A stretch of 64,000 nucleotides of DNA from Hymenolepis diminuta (taxonomy: Eukaryota; Platyhelminthes; Cestoda; Cyclophyllidea; Hymenolepididae), in NCBI GenBank assembly GCA_900708905.1, contig CAADRB010000001.1:3549929-3613928 (forward strand), given 5' to 3'. Both the position numbers and the translations under genes were made by a program. Below are positions 9,139-23,100 of this stretch, in pieces. How positions within the stretch are numbered: position 1 is the stretch's first letter; every line of letters begins with the position of its first letter. The notes under the pieces are model-generated. The model did no database searches. It had not been told where the DNA came from and saw only the letters and a program-made list of their open reading frames with translations.

Positions 9139-12100
9139 TTGACTGACTGAAAAGGGAGATATAATTAAGTGTGTGATCTCATTTATATGTGCATTTTTCG
9201 CTGTGCGTTTTTCATATTATTGACACTCAAATTTCTCCCTGTATGAATGCTTACTTTAAAGGGGAGTCGGTGAGTGTATGGTTTTCATTTTATGTAAAAA
9301 TACTGAAGAATCTTTCATTTTATATATTCAGCTCTTCCTATGAATCGGGTTTTTAGTAGAAATCTATCTCGTATAACGATGTGGAAGCATTTGTATAATC
9401 TCAGTTTTTCCACTGGGATTTTCTAAAGCTACTGTCACATGGATCTTGAAGGAGGAGTGGAACCGTAGTCAAAACAACAGTTTCTCTTTGCCAATTTTCA
9501 AATAGCTTCGAGATTGGAAGGCTATCTGACTAGCTTGTGAAATGGTTAAGTAAAATTATAGGAGAATAAAAATCAAGGTATTCCCTATGACTTCTGCTCA
9601 TGATATTGAAAATAATCCATTCTCTTTTGTTTTGTTTACTATTGAAAATTGCTAAGGGACCCGATCGTATATTTTAACATTGTAAATTAGCAATAATTAT
9701 GTATTTGTTTATTTATCCAGACAGGACAAGCGGATGCATACATATAACTGTAATGGGATTATTTGAGAAAGAGTAGAAATTTGGTTTGTGGGATTTGAAA
9801 TTTTAACTTCTCAGAAGAAGGTATGCTGTGGATTTTTCAAAAGATCCTTTGAAAAAACTCCATAGTAGCCCAAAGGCAAATCTTCCTTGAGGCTGTGCTA
9901 GCCCTTCATTTTTCATGACTGCGAGAGTCAAATTTTAAGATCAGCCTTCATACATAGGGAGTTTTTCAATTATACTATCAATTTGGGATTGTGAAAGATA
10001 GTTACGATAGTCATCGCTACAAGCTCGACGAGAGAAGACAGACATTGTCATAAATTTCAAACGTCTTGACACAGAGAAGAGAATCATCCTGGATTGGGAC
10101 AGTTCATATTTTGGACACTGTCTTCCCCTATAAATATAGGTCTTGAAGAAGATATCTGGATTTAGCAAGATGAGAATGATAATTTTGAATACGCTCATTT
10201 GCCCACCTTTGTAAAGTCTAACTTTTCTATTCTGCAGTACTTCTATGAGATCTAGTTTTGCTACTATGGTATATCTGCCCACTGAGATATCACCAGACTA
10301 CAGCTGACTCAGACTCAGAGAGAGGAGATTAAGACACAATGGAGCTTACCCAAGACACTTTATCAAACAAAGCCTTTGTATAGGAGTATAAATAATTTTA
10401 TTCCTAAGTAACCGTCAAGCTGTCGAGAGCGATGTGCACAAGCATATCGATAAGACTGACTGGTTTAGAGACAACCTGTGGAAATCGATTATCCCCAGAT
10501 AAACCATAAACAATGCAACTTTGGACTTTGTTTTGTCGACATCCTTATTTGATAACAAATGTTACTGGTGCAATTTGTCTTCTGGTTATATGTCATTTAT
10601 TTATACTCATGAACTTGTTGTGATAAAAGATTCCTACTTCATTGGATTAACTAGAGTAACTGCAGCATTCAACTATGAACAGAAAGTCTACGATGGCAAA
10701 AGCCCACCTCGGAGTTGCTTAACTCTCACCGTTACCAGTACCCAAGTTAGAAGACTGAAAGGAAACTAAATACGTTTATTTTGTTTATTGCAAACTTAAT
10801 ATTGTGTTTTACCATAGCTTTCGCAATGATCTCGTAATGCATACTTTGAGTCCTGCTTTTAAGACACGGAGAAAAAGCTTATCAATTTAAGATATCGTCT
10901 TAAATACCATGACTGTAACTTCAAGCAACATGGAGATTAGTTCAAAGAGTACGAAAGATAGGGCGTAAATGCGAGGATGAACATTTTTTGGTGGTGTCAA
11001 CTTGAGAGAAACGAGAGGTTTCTCAGCACCTTGTTAAAAGTCCAGAAATTAAATTAACCCAAAGAACCTGGACAATGATAAACTGTATTCGCAACAAAAA
11101 ATTATAGAGATTATGTCAAGTCATATATGCTCTAAACTTGTTAAATTTTCAAACATCTGTTATGGGGGTTATCAAGTCACAGACTATTTTGTGATAACGG
11201 AATACAGCATTGCCAAGATCTCGGAATGAGAATACGAAACAGAAGAGGCAAAATGATTTTTATGAAGCCTGATTGTGCATAAATAAGTCAATTGAATTTG
11301 TATTTTATCTTGAAACCACAAATTAACGAAGTTTAATGTTTTCTCAAGGCATATAGTATGGCAAATTTAGTAATCCTGGATTCCTGGAATGCACATATAG
11401 GTAGAGCAATCAGTGTAACCAAAATGAAAAGGAAATATTCGATCGCCATTCTAGTGTCTGTAATGTCATGCCCTTGGTATATTTCAGTCCAAATCCACTA
11501 AACAGAATTATCACATAAAATAGATTGGGATTAACCATAAGGTAAACTTTCAGCCGGAGACTGACGAAATATGGCCTCTCTGAAACCATTTTCATCAAAA
11601 TACGGTGATTTTTTTTCGGGTATTCAAATCTCCAATATTTGGACACATGATAAACTCTATCTGAAATATTATGACTTGAGTATGATGAAATACTCCTTGT
11701 AGTCAGGTGTATCTTGTTTGGCTATCTAAACAGTAGTAATTGACACAATATTCTACGATGTGATCTGGCTAAGATGTTTTCTCTAGATTCAGTGATCTTT
11801 CCAAGACGTTGCATTTCTTAATCGTTGACGAAGAGATCAGATCAACTCAGTTTTGAGACTTGATTTCATCTTTTACTTAATACCTCTTGCATCAACAAGC
11901 GCATTAAAACTTCAACCAGTATTGAATGCTACTACTTTTTTCTCTTCCAATAAAAATTATAAATCGTCTGACATCATTGTCTGACGTCAATTTTGGCTTC
12001 TAGATGAAGACCAGTTTGTCTATACTCAGTACAGTTTTGCTACCCACGTCATTGTGTGTGGGTTGCAATTTAATTAATCATAAACTAAATAATTCAAGTT

Positions 12101-13203
12101 TCAAAAGCGTGGTAGAGAAAATGATTTTTTTTCAAATTAAAAACTTAAAATTGTCGTGGATATTGACGTGTGGCTAATATTAGGGCTACGCTTTCGTAGA
12201 CCAATGATATACACAAAGGCCTTATTAAGGGATTGTTTCGGAAAAAAATTTACAATCAAACTGTAATAAGGAAAACTTTGCCTTTGGAGCTGCTGTGAAA
12301 AGTTTCTATTTTGAGTCAGCAGATGTCGATGAGAACTGCAGGTAAAGTTTGCACACTGTTATGTGCATTGCGTATTAGTAAAGACGTCCATCATGGCTGT
12401 CACTTGTCTGTACCGTATGATGCAACCTAAATTTATAGATATATAGAAAATTGGAGTAGCAGCTGGGTTATCGGACTATACCTTCTATCTTCTACCAATT
12501 TTTTCCACGGCAGAAGGATGGAGAGAGAGGACAGTACAGAGTGTACTGATAGAGGACCAGAGACTACTGGTTTTTAACACATGACATAAACCGATGGAAT
12601 GGTTCCGGGCAAAGCTGATCGGGAAAAACTGAGGGGTCTCTCTGAGAGGTCACTCAAGTGATTTAAACGCACTAATTACAATAAACCACCTAAGAACACA
12701 CGATAGTTCTGCAGGGATGCTTGAGGTAACGGCAGGACTTAAGGTCTCCATGATACTACTCTGGGCAAAATAACAGTCTGAGGTTAAAGTACTGAAGTCC
12801 TAGAGATAATGACTGATAACCATGGGGAGTTTTAATTTGAGGTAAAATTTAAGAAAATTGGAAAATCTTTATGTGAATTCACTTTCCCGAAAATATAATT
12901 AAAAGTAAAAAGAACCCTGTTTTAATAGGTAAGGCCTATAGCTATGCCATAAATTTGGCTGTGTTTATCTGATTTTTCGATGTCATTTAAAGACCGTAAA
13001 AGACTGGCATTAGTCAAATTAAAGTCACTGCAACAATAATACCTCCTTCTTGAGTAAGGTGTCAAAAATTCCATGTGTTAATGAGAAATAATGTAACTAA
13101 TTTAAATGTGCCTCTTGACATACATATTTTAAAATTCCAAGTTCTGAATGAATAAAGTAGTTACGAAAAGGGTTTTTCAACGTTTGGAACGACAGTGATT
13201 AAC
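9139..13203. other. AT-rich noncoding stretch
   Basis: The first few hundred bases may be the 3' untranslated region of the exon ending at 9138; a possible AATAAA signal is at 9565-9570. Short open frames (9941-10282 minus, 10521-10769 plus, 11410-11646 minus) have no recognisable motif. The segment 12480-12840 is less AT-rich than its flanks but shows no coding pattern or repeat that I could identify. Confidence 0.4.
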
Positions 13204-13390
13204 TCACTAGCATCCGAAGGCAGTAGCTAGGAAATCAATGCCCATCGGTGCACCTTCAGTGATGTTGACGGCCAATCACTCTGGTTAATTATAAACAACA
13301 AGAAAGATGATGGAGTGAGAGTTTCTCGTAAAAGAGGCTCCTCAGTACTTTCTCTTTACCAATGTCAAGTGCTGTGCACACTTCTCCTAA
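13204..13390 (+). repeat. tRNA-derived SINE-like repeat, copy 1 (degraded head)
   Basis: The body from 13259 (GTGATGTTGACGGCCAA) to 13389 aligns with 28281-28410, almost equal in length (131 versus 130 bases). The two are most alike at the start of the body and at the 3' end, TCAAGTGCTGTG followed by CACTTCTCCTA. Upstream, GGAAATCAAT and the bases leading into TCAGTGATG match the tRNA-like head of the other copy only weakly, so the left limit is approximate. Confidence 0.6.
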
Positions 13391-16300
13391 TAGGCATGGG
13401 AAGTTTACGACTTCTATAAATTTCAGGGAAGTATCATCATGCAGCCATTCAGATCTGAAATTTGCATCTGATTTGCCTACTTCTGATCAGTTTTCCGGTA
13501 TTTTTTGTCAATATACATCGATCTCTTAACCTTTGAACTATTTCCTAAAGTCCTTTGTATAAACTGACCAATAATAAGTAAAGTCACTTCTATATTCAAA
13601 CTTACTTAAATGGCACCCCACTCTATTCAGCGTACAATTTTTATCTGAGAGAAAAGGTTTCAAAATTGGTACTTCTAGTGTATACTTTAACCTATTTAAA
13701 GGTAATTTAAACTAATCATTGAAGGATATAATAAAGAGGATACAAAAGAATGGATATCTTCGTTCCTAGGGCCTGACATCGCCCCGACCATAATAAATAA
13801 TTTCAAGTACCTCAAGTCAACTGAAGTATTTGAATTTAAGGTTAATTTCTCACTTTTCATCTTGTTCATGAAATTTATATATGATAAACCATCCCTGAGA
13901 TATGGTGATTAAAATATGACTGACTTTCCCCATCCCTTTGTCATTTCTATCAGGTTTGTCTGTCCAATCCTTTAGAAATGACAATAATATAATAAGATAT
14001 GATCTAGTCTTCGTATGTATTTCGCAGTACACAACATCTCCCTTCCCCCAAAAAATATTATAATGAAAGATATACATAAAACTGCTTAACTCATATTATG
14101 AAACGAACATTAACATTCCTTAGCTTAAATGACCTATGCAATTGAACTGAAATATATGTGAATGCCTTTTCAATTCCTGTCAATTTCAATTCAAGACAGC
14201 TAGTGATCCCTATTTGGAAGACTATTAAGTAGGAGTGGATTCGGTTCTGAGGGAAGCTGATAGGAAATCTTAAGCAATGTCAAAAAATGGTTGGAAATAC
14301 TTTTGTTTAATCTCTATAATGTACAGGATAACCTCATTATTTCTACCGATCATACGTAATTCAATTAATCTATGAAAAATAACTTATTTACTTAACTTCT
14401 GCTTATTTATCAGTTATTTTTACGAAATTTGAGCATATAGTATTGGGTTTTATTGAAATCCGAATGATATACAGGTCTTCTGCAGTTTTTAAAGCGATTG
14501 GAACCCACAGAATCAATGTCCTTGAGGTCCGGATGCCGATTATTGAGCCTCTTTCCACTGACCTGAAAACATACTTCTGTAAAGATCGATTATCGACTTT
14601 TCCACCCGGGCTCCTGGTTTTTAACTTCATTTTATTGTCTATAATTTGGAACATTCTGGAGGTAGAAAGTTATTTTTTAATAAATCTGGCTAAAATAGAC
14701 CCACCGTTACTCGTCTTTCCAATCAAGTTTCATTAATTAACATTAAGTTAATTGAAAATCGAATCGGGGGAAGGGGGTGGGAAAGAAAGGAATCACGTCT
14801 GACTAAAAAATAAAACAAATCAACAAGCTGACGAATTCCTCGAGAGAACAACATGCGCAGTCAAGTCGTCTCATTAATTATTCACATCAATTCCTGATTA
14901 ATATGTAATTTTAAATTCATTCTTATGTAAATTTAAGCCCGCGCTCCAAACAACACTTTCTCTCTATCCTCAATTAAAGTTTCGGTTTAGCGCCAAAATT
15001 CAACATTAATAAATTCACTACATCTTTTCGTTAAATGCCCGCTGAAACAAATTTAAATTCCTAAATATCGATAAATTATTAATATTATCCATTTACAAAT
15101 AATTAATTAAAGTTATGTATTTATATAATTTGGTTTTGTTCATTAAAAATTTGAAATGTCTATCATACGTTGCAAACTACATTATTTAAAACCAAATTTT
15201 TATTTTTTATACGTTTTGAAAAAAAAATAAATATTAAAATTTTTATTGTGAACTTTTATGTCACTAATATAATCTATCTACCAAAATTTCCGAAGTTTAA
15301 TGAATTAACCACTCGCAAAATTATATTGCACTGTTTATTAGACCAATTACGAACGAATGCGTAATGAAACATTAAAATATTAATGAATGATTTATTACAA
15401 AATCTTTATGATTGGCTGTGGGCCTCTTTATACCCGTAATTAGGAAACTCTTAGAGTAATTAAGAATGAACTACGAATGAGAAAAAATTTTGGATAATTA
15501 AAAGTGTATATCTAATATATTTCCATCTTTTATTGCTATTCTTATTATTTTCAAATGTTATTCATATTATTGCCCAATATAAAGTAAGAGTCACAAAATT
15601 TCAATCAAGAGCAGTCGGATGGTTCAAAGCCAGTTTGAATTGAAGGAGCAGGTAAGAAAGGAAAAAAGGGAATCAGAGTAATCGCTTTAATTGTATTCTG
15701 CGTCCTTCAGTTTACCTGCTTCTACTCTAACAATTGACTTCTTTACTATAGTACCACATTTCTGAAAGCCAAATAAAGAATCTAGCAGCAAGAATGATTT
15801 TATTAATCAGATTTAGTAGGTGGTTTATTGTTTAATAGTTCATACCTGCAGTTGGAATCCACCTCGAAGTAACTCTAAAGAATGCCGTAATGTTACACAT
15901 CTTTTGACTATTATCGAGCAACTGCTCTTGGGTAATAGAAAAGATAATTTATTGCGGTAGCATGTTAATTTAAAGTATGTCTAATCCGCAGCAAAGGTAC
16001 TTTAAGAGCCAGATCCTCCTAAGGCTAACAAGAAATAACATCCTTTCCTGAATGAGAAGAGCAGGAGTTAATTAGAGCCACATGTGTTTGAGTTATTTGA
16101 AATAAATGATATGGGAAAAGAAGAAGGAATGGGAGGAATTGTTAGGAAAGGAATGGTTGTCAGGACTGAGCAAACACAATCTAGATTGTGTGGAACAGGC
16201 GAAATGAAGTATGATGATGATATGCACTGCCAGATTGAAGTGCATCTGGCAGTTAAGGTAGGGGTATGATTCGGCAAATAGTTTAATTCACTCAAACGAT

Positions 16301-19059
16301 CAAGAGCCCAGTGTTTAAATCTTAAATTTGGTCAATTTTGCCAAATAAGTTAAAATTAAATAATGAAATGGATTCAGATATTAAATACAGTAAAATCATT
16401 AATACTTTATTTCTTTTTGTAGCCTCTCTGCCTACCCTAATCGTAGAGTTTGAATTTTCGAACATGTACTACCCATTTTGCAAATATTATGCAACCGCAT
16501 TCCAAAAATCAAATGAATTAATACTTTTTGATATCTTGACATTGATGTTGTCATCGTTTTGATTCCCTCCTCTTTTTCATTTATCTTGCCTACTTTTAAC
16601 CGAGTTCAGTTGCTTTTCACGATCAAAATTTGTAAAATGTTTTTATAATACCCTTAGTAATAATAATACAAACCAACAGTGAGAGGCGGCAGCTCTGCAA
16701 TCATTAAGGCCAGTATAAAGGAAAAGGCAAGAAGAAGAGTAAAACTGATAATGAATATGGCAGAATTAGAGTAAAATCATTACAGTCTACATGACTATAA
16801 GAAATAATAAACCACTAGGAACATTGAAAACTAATTACATCAATTCTGGATTGGTCTGCATCAGTTTTACTGAAATGCAATTTGTAATCTCAAGGAACAT
16901 ATTTTTCAACCTGTAAATTGCAGTGATAGCAAGCAAATGTTAAATAATGAGCTGGTAGTGATGAACATAGATGACGTCTACCAGCGATTGTCGAGTCCGC
17001 TAAATAACAGTGAAGAAATAAAAAACAAAAGAAATATATTGGAAGATGCATTTTTCTGCAATCTAACGAATTAAAACTGGACGAATGAATTCAAATCTTT
17101 TCTTCGAAAACCAGGATCTACTACGATTGTCACTCACTCGCTTTCAAGATAAACTCCAACCAAGCGTTTCCAAACATGTCACGGAAACAACAGAGTGCTT
17201 ATTAAAAATCTTGGCATCTAACCAGAAACAAATCTATTTCTCCTCCTCATGATTGCATCAAATAGCGATTTAAAAGTTGTTTTCTGCTCGTCTAAACGAT
17301 ATTTTTGATACTAATGTATCTTCAAGTTGACTAAATAAAGTATTATAAACATCTCTGAAGACCATTTTCTCGGTCACTCAATATTCACTTGGAAACTACA
17401 GATTGAACATAAAAACGAGGCTGGAAGTATAAAATAAATAAACCTACTTTCTAATCTCTTATTTGGTCCATTTTGATGGCTTCCATTCTGATCCACTTAA
17501 ACAAGTGACTTGACTGAATCCTATGATATGTCTCTCTCATTTCAACCCTTTCCGATATTTCGCTAATGGGAGTATTACTGTACCTATATTCTAAATTTTG
17601 TCTATATCTATATTCTAAATCATAACTGACATTTCTGAGGTTAAACAAAGTATTTTTGGCTCATTTAAATTAGTTTAATATAATCATGCAATGTCACAAG
17701 GTGGCAAAAAAACGATTTTCAATAAAAATATCTCCAATTGGATTGGGAATTTAGATCGACCTTGAAATTAATAGCACCTAACACTGTTTTACTAAATTAC
17801 TGCTGTTTGCTGGGTTCTGTCGAAATTAAAAATATAAATGATTTTTGAAGATTGTACAAAAGTTGTACATCAATCCAGTTAATACAGTATCGCCTGGATT
17901 TCATTTTTCATTTTCCAATGATTATTGAACTTTAAAGTGCTGGTAGAAAAGTGCGCATTTCCATTTTATTAAATGAATTTTAAAATCTTATTCTTACTTT
18001 TTACAGGTTAATGGGTTAATTATGAAGTTATATATGGAAAACGTGTTGTAGTTTGAAGGGCAAAAATAAATATTTTTGTATGGCTTAATTGTATCTATTT
18101 ATTAATTAAAACACCGTTGTAGTTGTACTAAAAACGTATTAAGCGTACTGAATAATTTATTTAAACGACTCTGATATTAATAAACGAGGAATATTCAAAT
18201 GGAAACAACTTGCAAAATAATTCTCTTGGGTGTTTACCAGAGAAATGTAATCAACTTGCGGAGGTGCAATTAAACTATTTTAAACTTCAATTATACTTAG
18301 TTAGAAATACAGTCTTATTAACCTTTGATATCATCCACTGTATCCGATAAAAATAGAACAGTTTGGGTCTCATGTGTGAGAAAAAATCGTTTCAGTAATT
18401 AATCTTTAATTCCTGAATTTGCAAAGGTCTTGTTTAGGGCGGTGTAATCATGTGTGAAGCATGGTTCCGACAACAAGATATTGATTTGTAAGTTTAAAAA
18501 TAAGTAAATCTGTCATTAATATACGATTTTTTCAGCTGCCATATATTGCGGTAATGCTCTCCCCTTAATGACTGGCTCTTATATTCTCTTCAACTTACCA
18601 GATACCTGTAAGGCGCAGTATTTGAAGAAACATTAGGCTGATGTTAGAATCCATTCAATAATTTTAAAGACAACACGGGAAAAATAATTTCAAAATTTTT
18701 TTGCAATTTCTTCATTAGAAGCTATAAAAATCGGTCGCTAGTTATTTGTATATTTCGGAATTTTTGTATTTCTAGTTCTATCTTAAGCTGAAACTACAAT
18801 TATAAGAAAATAATTTCTGTAACTCCATTAATTGGTATGTTCTAGCAATATATCTTTCAAAAAACATAACAAATAAATGTTCGAATTCCATACCTTTAAA
18901 TAAATAATAATTATATATCCGTTTATTTATAAAAATAGTATGCATTATACAGAGTACGTAAGACATCTGACGATACCTTACAGCTCTTAGAAAAACGAAA
19001 GTGAAACTGTTGATTATCGAAACTTACAATTTCTTTTAACAAAACAAATAAACATAATA
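13391..19059. other. AT-rich noncoding stretch
   Basis: No gene is recognised. A segment at 14403-14736 is open on both strands, with no known motif. 14766-14781 has three close G-runs (5, 5 and 3). 14860-15130 is dense in TTAATTA and ATTAAT motifs. The 16084-16269 frame is Gly/Met/Lys-rich and contains a perfect hairpin, but nothing else suggests a gene. The rest is AT-rich. Confidence 0.4.
16226..16253. repeat. Perfect 10-bp inverted repeat
   Basis: ACTGCCAGAT at 16226-16235 pairs exactly with ATCTGGCAGT at 16244-16253 across an 8-base loop. A second overlapping dyad (TGCACT and AGTGCA) partly uses the same bases. The stem is too short for a typical microRNA precursor. Confidence 0.65.
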
Positions 19060-20180
19060 TTAGCATGAGTTCTATTCTCTATATCCTCCTTCGGCTTCTA
19101 TCACCCATTCAATCCGAGTCCGAAAGCGGCTGCAAGCTTTCATCAGATCAGCTGGTATTTATTAAAGTCCTCCATGCCTCTGGCTATTGCTTCCATCAGG
19201 GAGGGGGAGTTGGTGCTATGAGGATGTTTATTAACTTCCTCTTTAACCACTCTCTGCCCCACGTAATAACTGATGAATTAGGAGGCGGCCGTGTTTGGTG
19301 CGACATGATCATGAAAATCCTCGGCCATCCATCCAATCCTGGGTTTTGAGAGCTTTATGGAATGGAGCCGAATCTTGTTGGGAGACATGAGATCTTGTTC
19401 CATTGGTTACTCTGTCTATCCAAGGCGGCTTATTAAAGGCTTGAGGAATCACCACATAGGCATCTGCATCTCCGTTGACTCAAAGGCCATGTGGTAAAAA
19501 ATGAGTCGTCATTATGTGCTCCTCCCTTACTGCTAACAACAGCAACAACACCGAAACCTATCACTCTTTCTGGAAACTATGTGCACATGCATAACAGTTG
19601 AGACTTCAGTGGGGTCCGCCCTCACATAGCCAGTCACTTATCATTTCTTTGATTCGGTTCTTCATCCTGGTGGAAGTTATTTCGTGGGAGAAAAACCAAA
19701 GAAACTCCTCTTTTGCAGAGTCCTTCAACTTCTTTAAGAGTCCTTTTGTACGCCCTAAACGGTGCTCTTGAGTTGCTTTCGTCCACATAAGCTGACCTCG
19801 CCTGAGGAGAACGCGTGAAATTAGCATCCAAGGCCTTGATGAACAACGTTTCTTGTATATTGTTGTTTCTTCAAACACTTTAAGATCTTCAGCAAGATAT
19901 CACATTGAATTCCATCATGCCATGACATGTACCCTTCTCACAAATTCAGATGTTCTGAAAGAGTGAGTGAGTCAGCACAGTATTGGCAATGTTTTCTTAG
20001 CCAAATCATCTCCATTGTTTTCACTCAGCAACTCCTTTCTAACTTTGAAAACGAAAGATGTGACGGCTTGTAGAAATCTCTCAATTTCTAAATTCCTGTG
20101 TTTGGCTTTGATAGGCACTATTAAAGCGCATTTCTTCATTTCATTATTTATGGCAGTATCCGCCATGAGATCTTATGATA
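19060..20180 (-). mobile_element. IS630/Tc1/mariner-superfamily DNA transposon relic
   Basis: A full-length but frameshifted transposase fills 19072-20166. I could not find terminal inverted repeats, so element limits are set close to the transposase. The 10-mer GATACCTTAC occurs in the same orientation on both sides, at 18972-18981 and 20240-20249. It may be a remnant of the insertion or simply chance. Confidence 0.75.
19072..20166 (-). pseudogene. Tc1/mariner-superfamily transposase, inactivated
   Basis: From Met 20166 the minus strand shows an N-terminal helix-turn-helix region, RTSEFVRRVHVM, then YLAEDLKVFEET with its frame continuing into LLRRGQLM. The first catalytic block WFFSHEITS follows (usually W-F-F-S-D-E), then the NRRND-like segment. 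In another frame come DADAYVVIPQAF, WIDRVTNGT and QQDSAPFHKALKTQDWM with the second catalytic Asp. A further shift gives MAEDFHDHVAP, VNKHPHS, then RFRTRIEWVIEAEGGY before a stop. The total, about 365 codons, matches the family. The first Asp is His, and the SPDLNPLD-type segment with the third acidic residue is deleted, so catalysis is lost. It is a different lineage from the mariner at 33333-34579. Confidence 0.85.
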
Positions 20181-23100
20181 TAAAAAAATTAATTACTTAA
20201 TATCGGGTTAGTTTGAATTACAAAATATAAGTGACCTCAGATACCTTACGCACCCCGCACTGCTCAGGCATGCAGATGCATTGCTATAGCCAATAATAAT
20301 ATTTCCTGGAGAAAGGATGGAGAGATTTGGTTTTTGGAGTTCAGAATTTTTAGAAATACATTCACTCTCCGTATGTCTACTCTTATTTTCATTTTAAAAT
20401 CTAGAATTCGAAATAAGCAAAGAAAATTAATTAAAACAGTTTCACCCTAGCTCGAATCTAGACAGTTTCTATTCAATATCTCCTATAACATTTTGATAAA
20501 TGGATTTGGAAAAAAGCGGTCTGAATAAGTTATCTGATGAACAGGTCACGAAAATGGTCCAATTAAAACATTACTACGAAAAAAAATGAGGCCAAAGTTC
20601 GCCATTTGCATAAAATGTATTTAAAGATTTTGGCAGAAAACTTGAATATATATACATTGCATGGAAATACTTAAAATAATTTCCTAATAAAAATAAATAC
20701 TAAGAGTCCAGCCCCATCCATAGGGTAGATGCAATACCGGTTGAACATAACTGATGCTATCAATTAATGAAACTCTATAAATGGCTGATTCAAGATATCT
20801 GGAAACTTAAATGCCCAAGAAAGGGTCAAGTTATCGGCGTATTTAGCTAGTTGTAGACCACTTATTCAAGTGCAGATCCTTGAATAATTACATTCTTAGC
20901 TAACAAGGGCTATAATGAAAAGCATAAGGACACAACTTATAGAGAGGAGTCTGAGTAATTTAAGCAACTGCTTTTTGCAAATGAGATTTTCAAATATGTG
21001 TGTTGTTGCAAATAAACTGTTTAATGACCTAATGGTTTACTTTTTAAATTGAACAGTCAAATTACTTTTTTGTTCCAGAATTGTTGGTGGTCATTGGAGG
21101 AGTTATCAAAGTCATACGCCTCACTTCCAGTGGTGACAAATCTGAATTAATCGTAAGAAAGATTAAGAGATAAGTGTGAAAATTTTCGAAAATTGGAATA
21201 GAATTTTACATCAAGTGGGTAAAAGTTTTTTCCATTGCAATCGTTCATTTACTTACTTAAAGAATAGTGTTGAAATTTGTAAATCTATTGGAATTAACAT
21301 TAACAAAGACGAAAATTTGATAAAATTCGCTGTAATACCATTTCAATATTAAGAAAGTATTTAAATATTTTGTTAATTAAGTTAATGTTAAATATTTTCA
21401 CAAAATATGATGGATGGAAAAAAATTTTGTTTATTAAATTAACTTACACATGATTGATCATGTTAATGGTTGAATTAATGACTTACTAAGAGGTTTGACA
21501 GAGTATACCTCTTAACGCATTAGAGTAGAAGACTAACCTGGAACGTTTAGTTGTAATCCATAGAGACAATTAAATGTGTAGAGGGATTTAAAACTTTGTT
21601 TTTTACTAATCTAAAACTGCCGTAAAAGGCATAAATTTGAAGTCACCTAACTGATTCAGGATTATTGATTTTTATGTCAAAGATAGTTTATTACTCTATT
21701 AAAATCATTTCCCGTGTTTTTTCGTAACAGTTTAACTGGTATCTTTGGGATCTTGAAAACATAAACAAAATCATGTTCTAACTTAATGTTCACCGATAAT
21801 TTACAATATATACTGTAATTTTGGTATTCCCCTCCGTTCACTTGGACGTGATTCACTTAATTTTCTTATATTAGCCTTTATGTGAGTTACTAATCAAGTT
21901 TCTGAAATACCTAGTTGAATGTTCATCCGCAATAATAACGAATCACAGTGACGCTACAATTAAATTACATCCTAGTGACTGAAGTGGATGAGATTTACAA
22001 TTGTGTTCAAACACATGTCCACAGACTGACGAAGAGATTGGCTCGAGAAAATCATGATATTTGTGTGGACACACCCACCTTTTTGATAATCAAGGACAAT
22101 TTTACCTTCTCAATTTCGACTGTTACTGTTCACTGTATTTAGATCTCACTACATTACATTTTCACTTTGCCATGATGATTATCATAATTACATAATAAAA
22201 ACCCTTAGTTAATCAACAAAATTTTCCAAAATATATTACCTCCGCCTTCGTTCCAATTATACCTATTTACCGTATTAGTCAAGGGCATTAGCTTACATAT
22301 CATATAAGCGGGATATTTGGGAAACATAAAGTACTATGTGACAGCCTATCATATTTAAAACCCAATAAAGCAGAGATTTCAATCAGAGGCTCTTCTGACG
22401 TCATGACTAATTAAATCTCGAGTCTTGGGACTGATGTGCTTTGAAAAAAGCATTAATTTTTCTGCATAGGTATTCAAATGAATGAATTTCAATATTCTGC
22501 TTATAATGACAGGTTGACCAGTGCAGAAACTACGAAATGCTTGAAGCCTGATTTGAAATAAATTCTTCTATATTTACCAATATAAAGGAAAAAAATAATT
22601 TAAGATCTTAATTATATCAATGCACTGAAACTATGAAAACGGTATGTTGTCTAATAAGTTGTGATCGGAAAGAAGCCGAACTGAAGTAAAAATAAGAGAA
22701 ATTTGAATTCATTAGGATCATGAATTTACCAGATCGTCCAGTCTTTGACTTAGAGAATATAATTCATGTCCTAGTGCTCTAAATTTAATGTATCGTGGGC
22801 TGATCTGTAGGTTCCTGGACGTGTTCAGAGTGTATAAGAACTAATCTTTGGATAACGACTAACAACAAATCACCACAATTTCTAAAACAGGGTATCAAGA
22901 GCTGTTATTGAAAAAGTTAATAGAAAAGCCGCAGTGAGAGTTCAAGATAGTGAGACAGAGATTAAGCTGAGATGCATGCATTTAATCTGCTTTATTATTC
23001 ATTTTCGCTAAAATTTTCAGGAACTGTTTATGATTGACTGTTTTAGGATCTGAGTAGCTTAGTAACTGCTAAAATTGCATCAACAAAATACTATCACAAA

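Noticed and set aside
14403..14736. Segment open on both strands
   Set aside because: Neither translation shows a domain, and overlapping opposite frames of similar length are more likely chance than gene.
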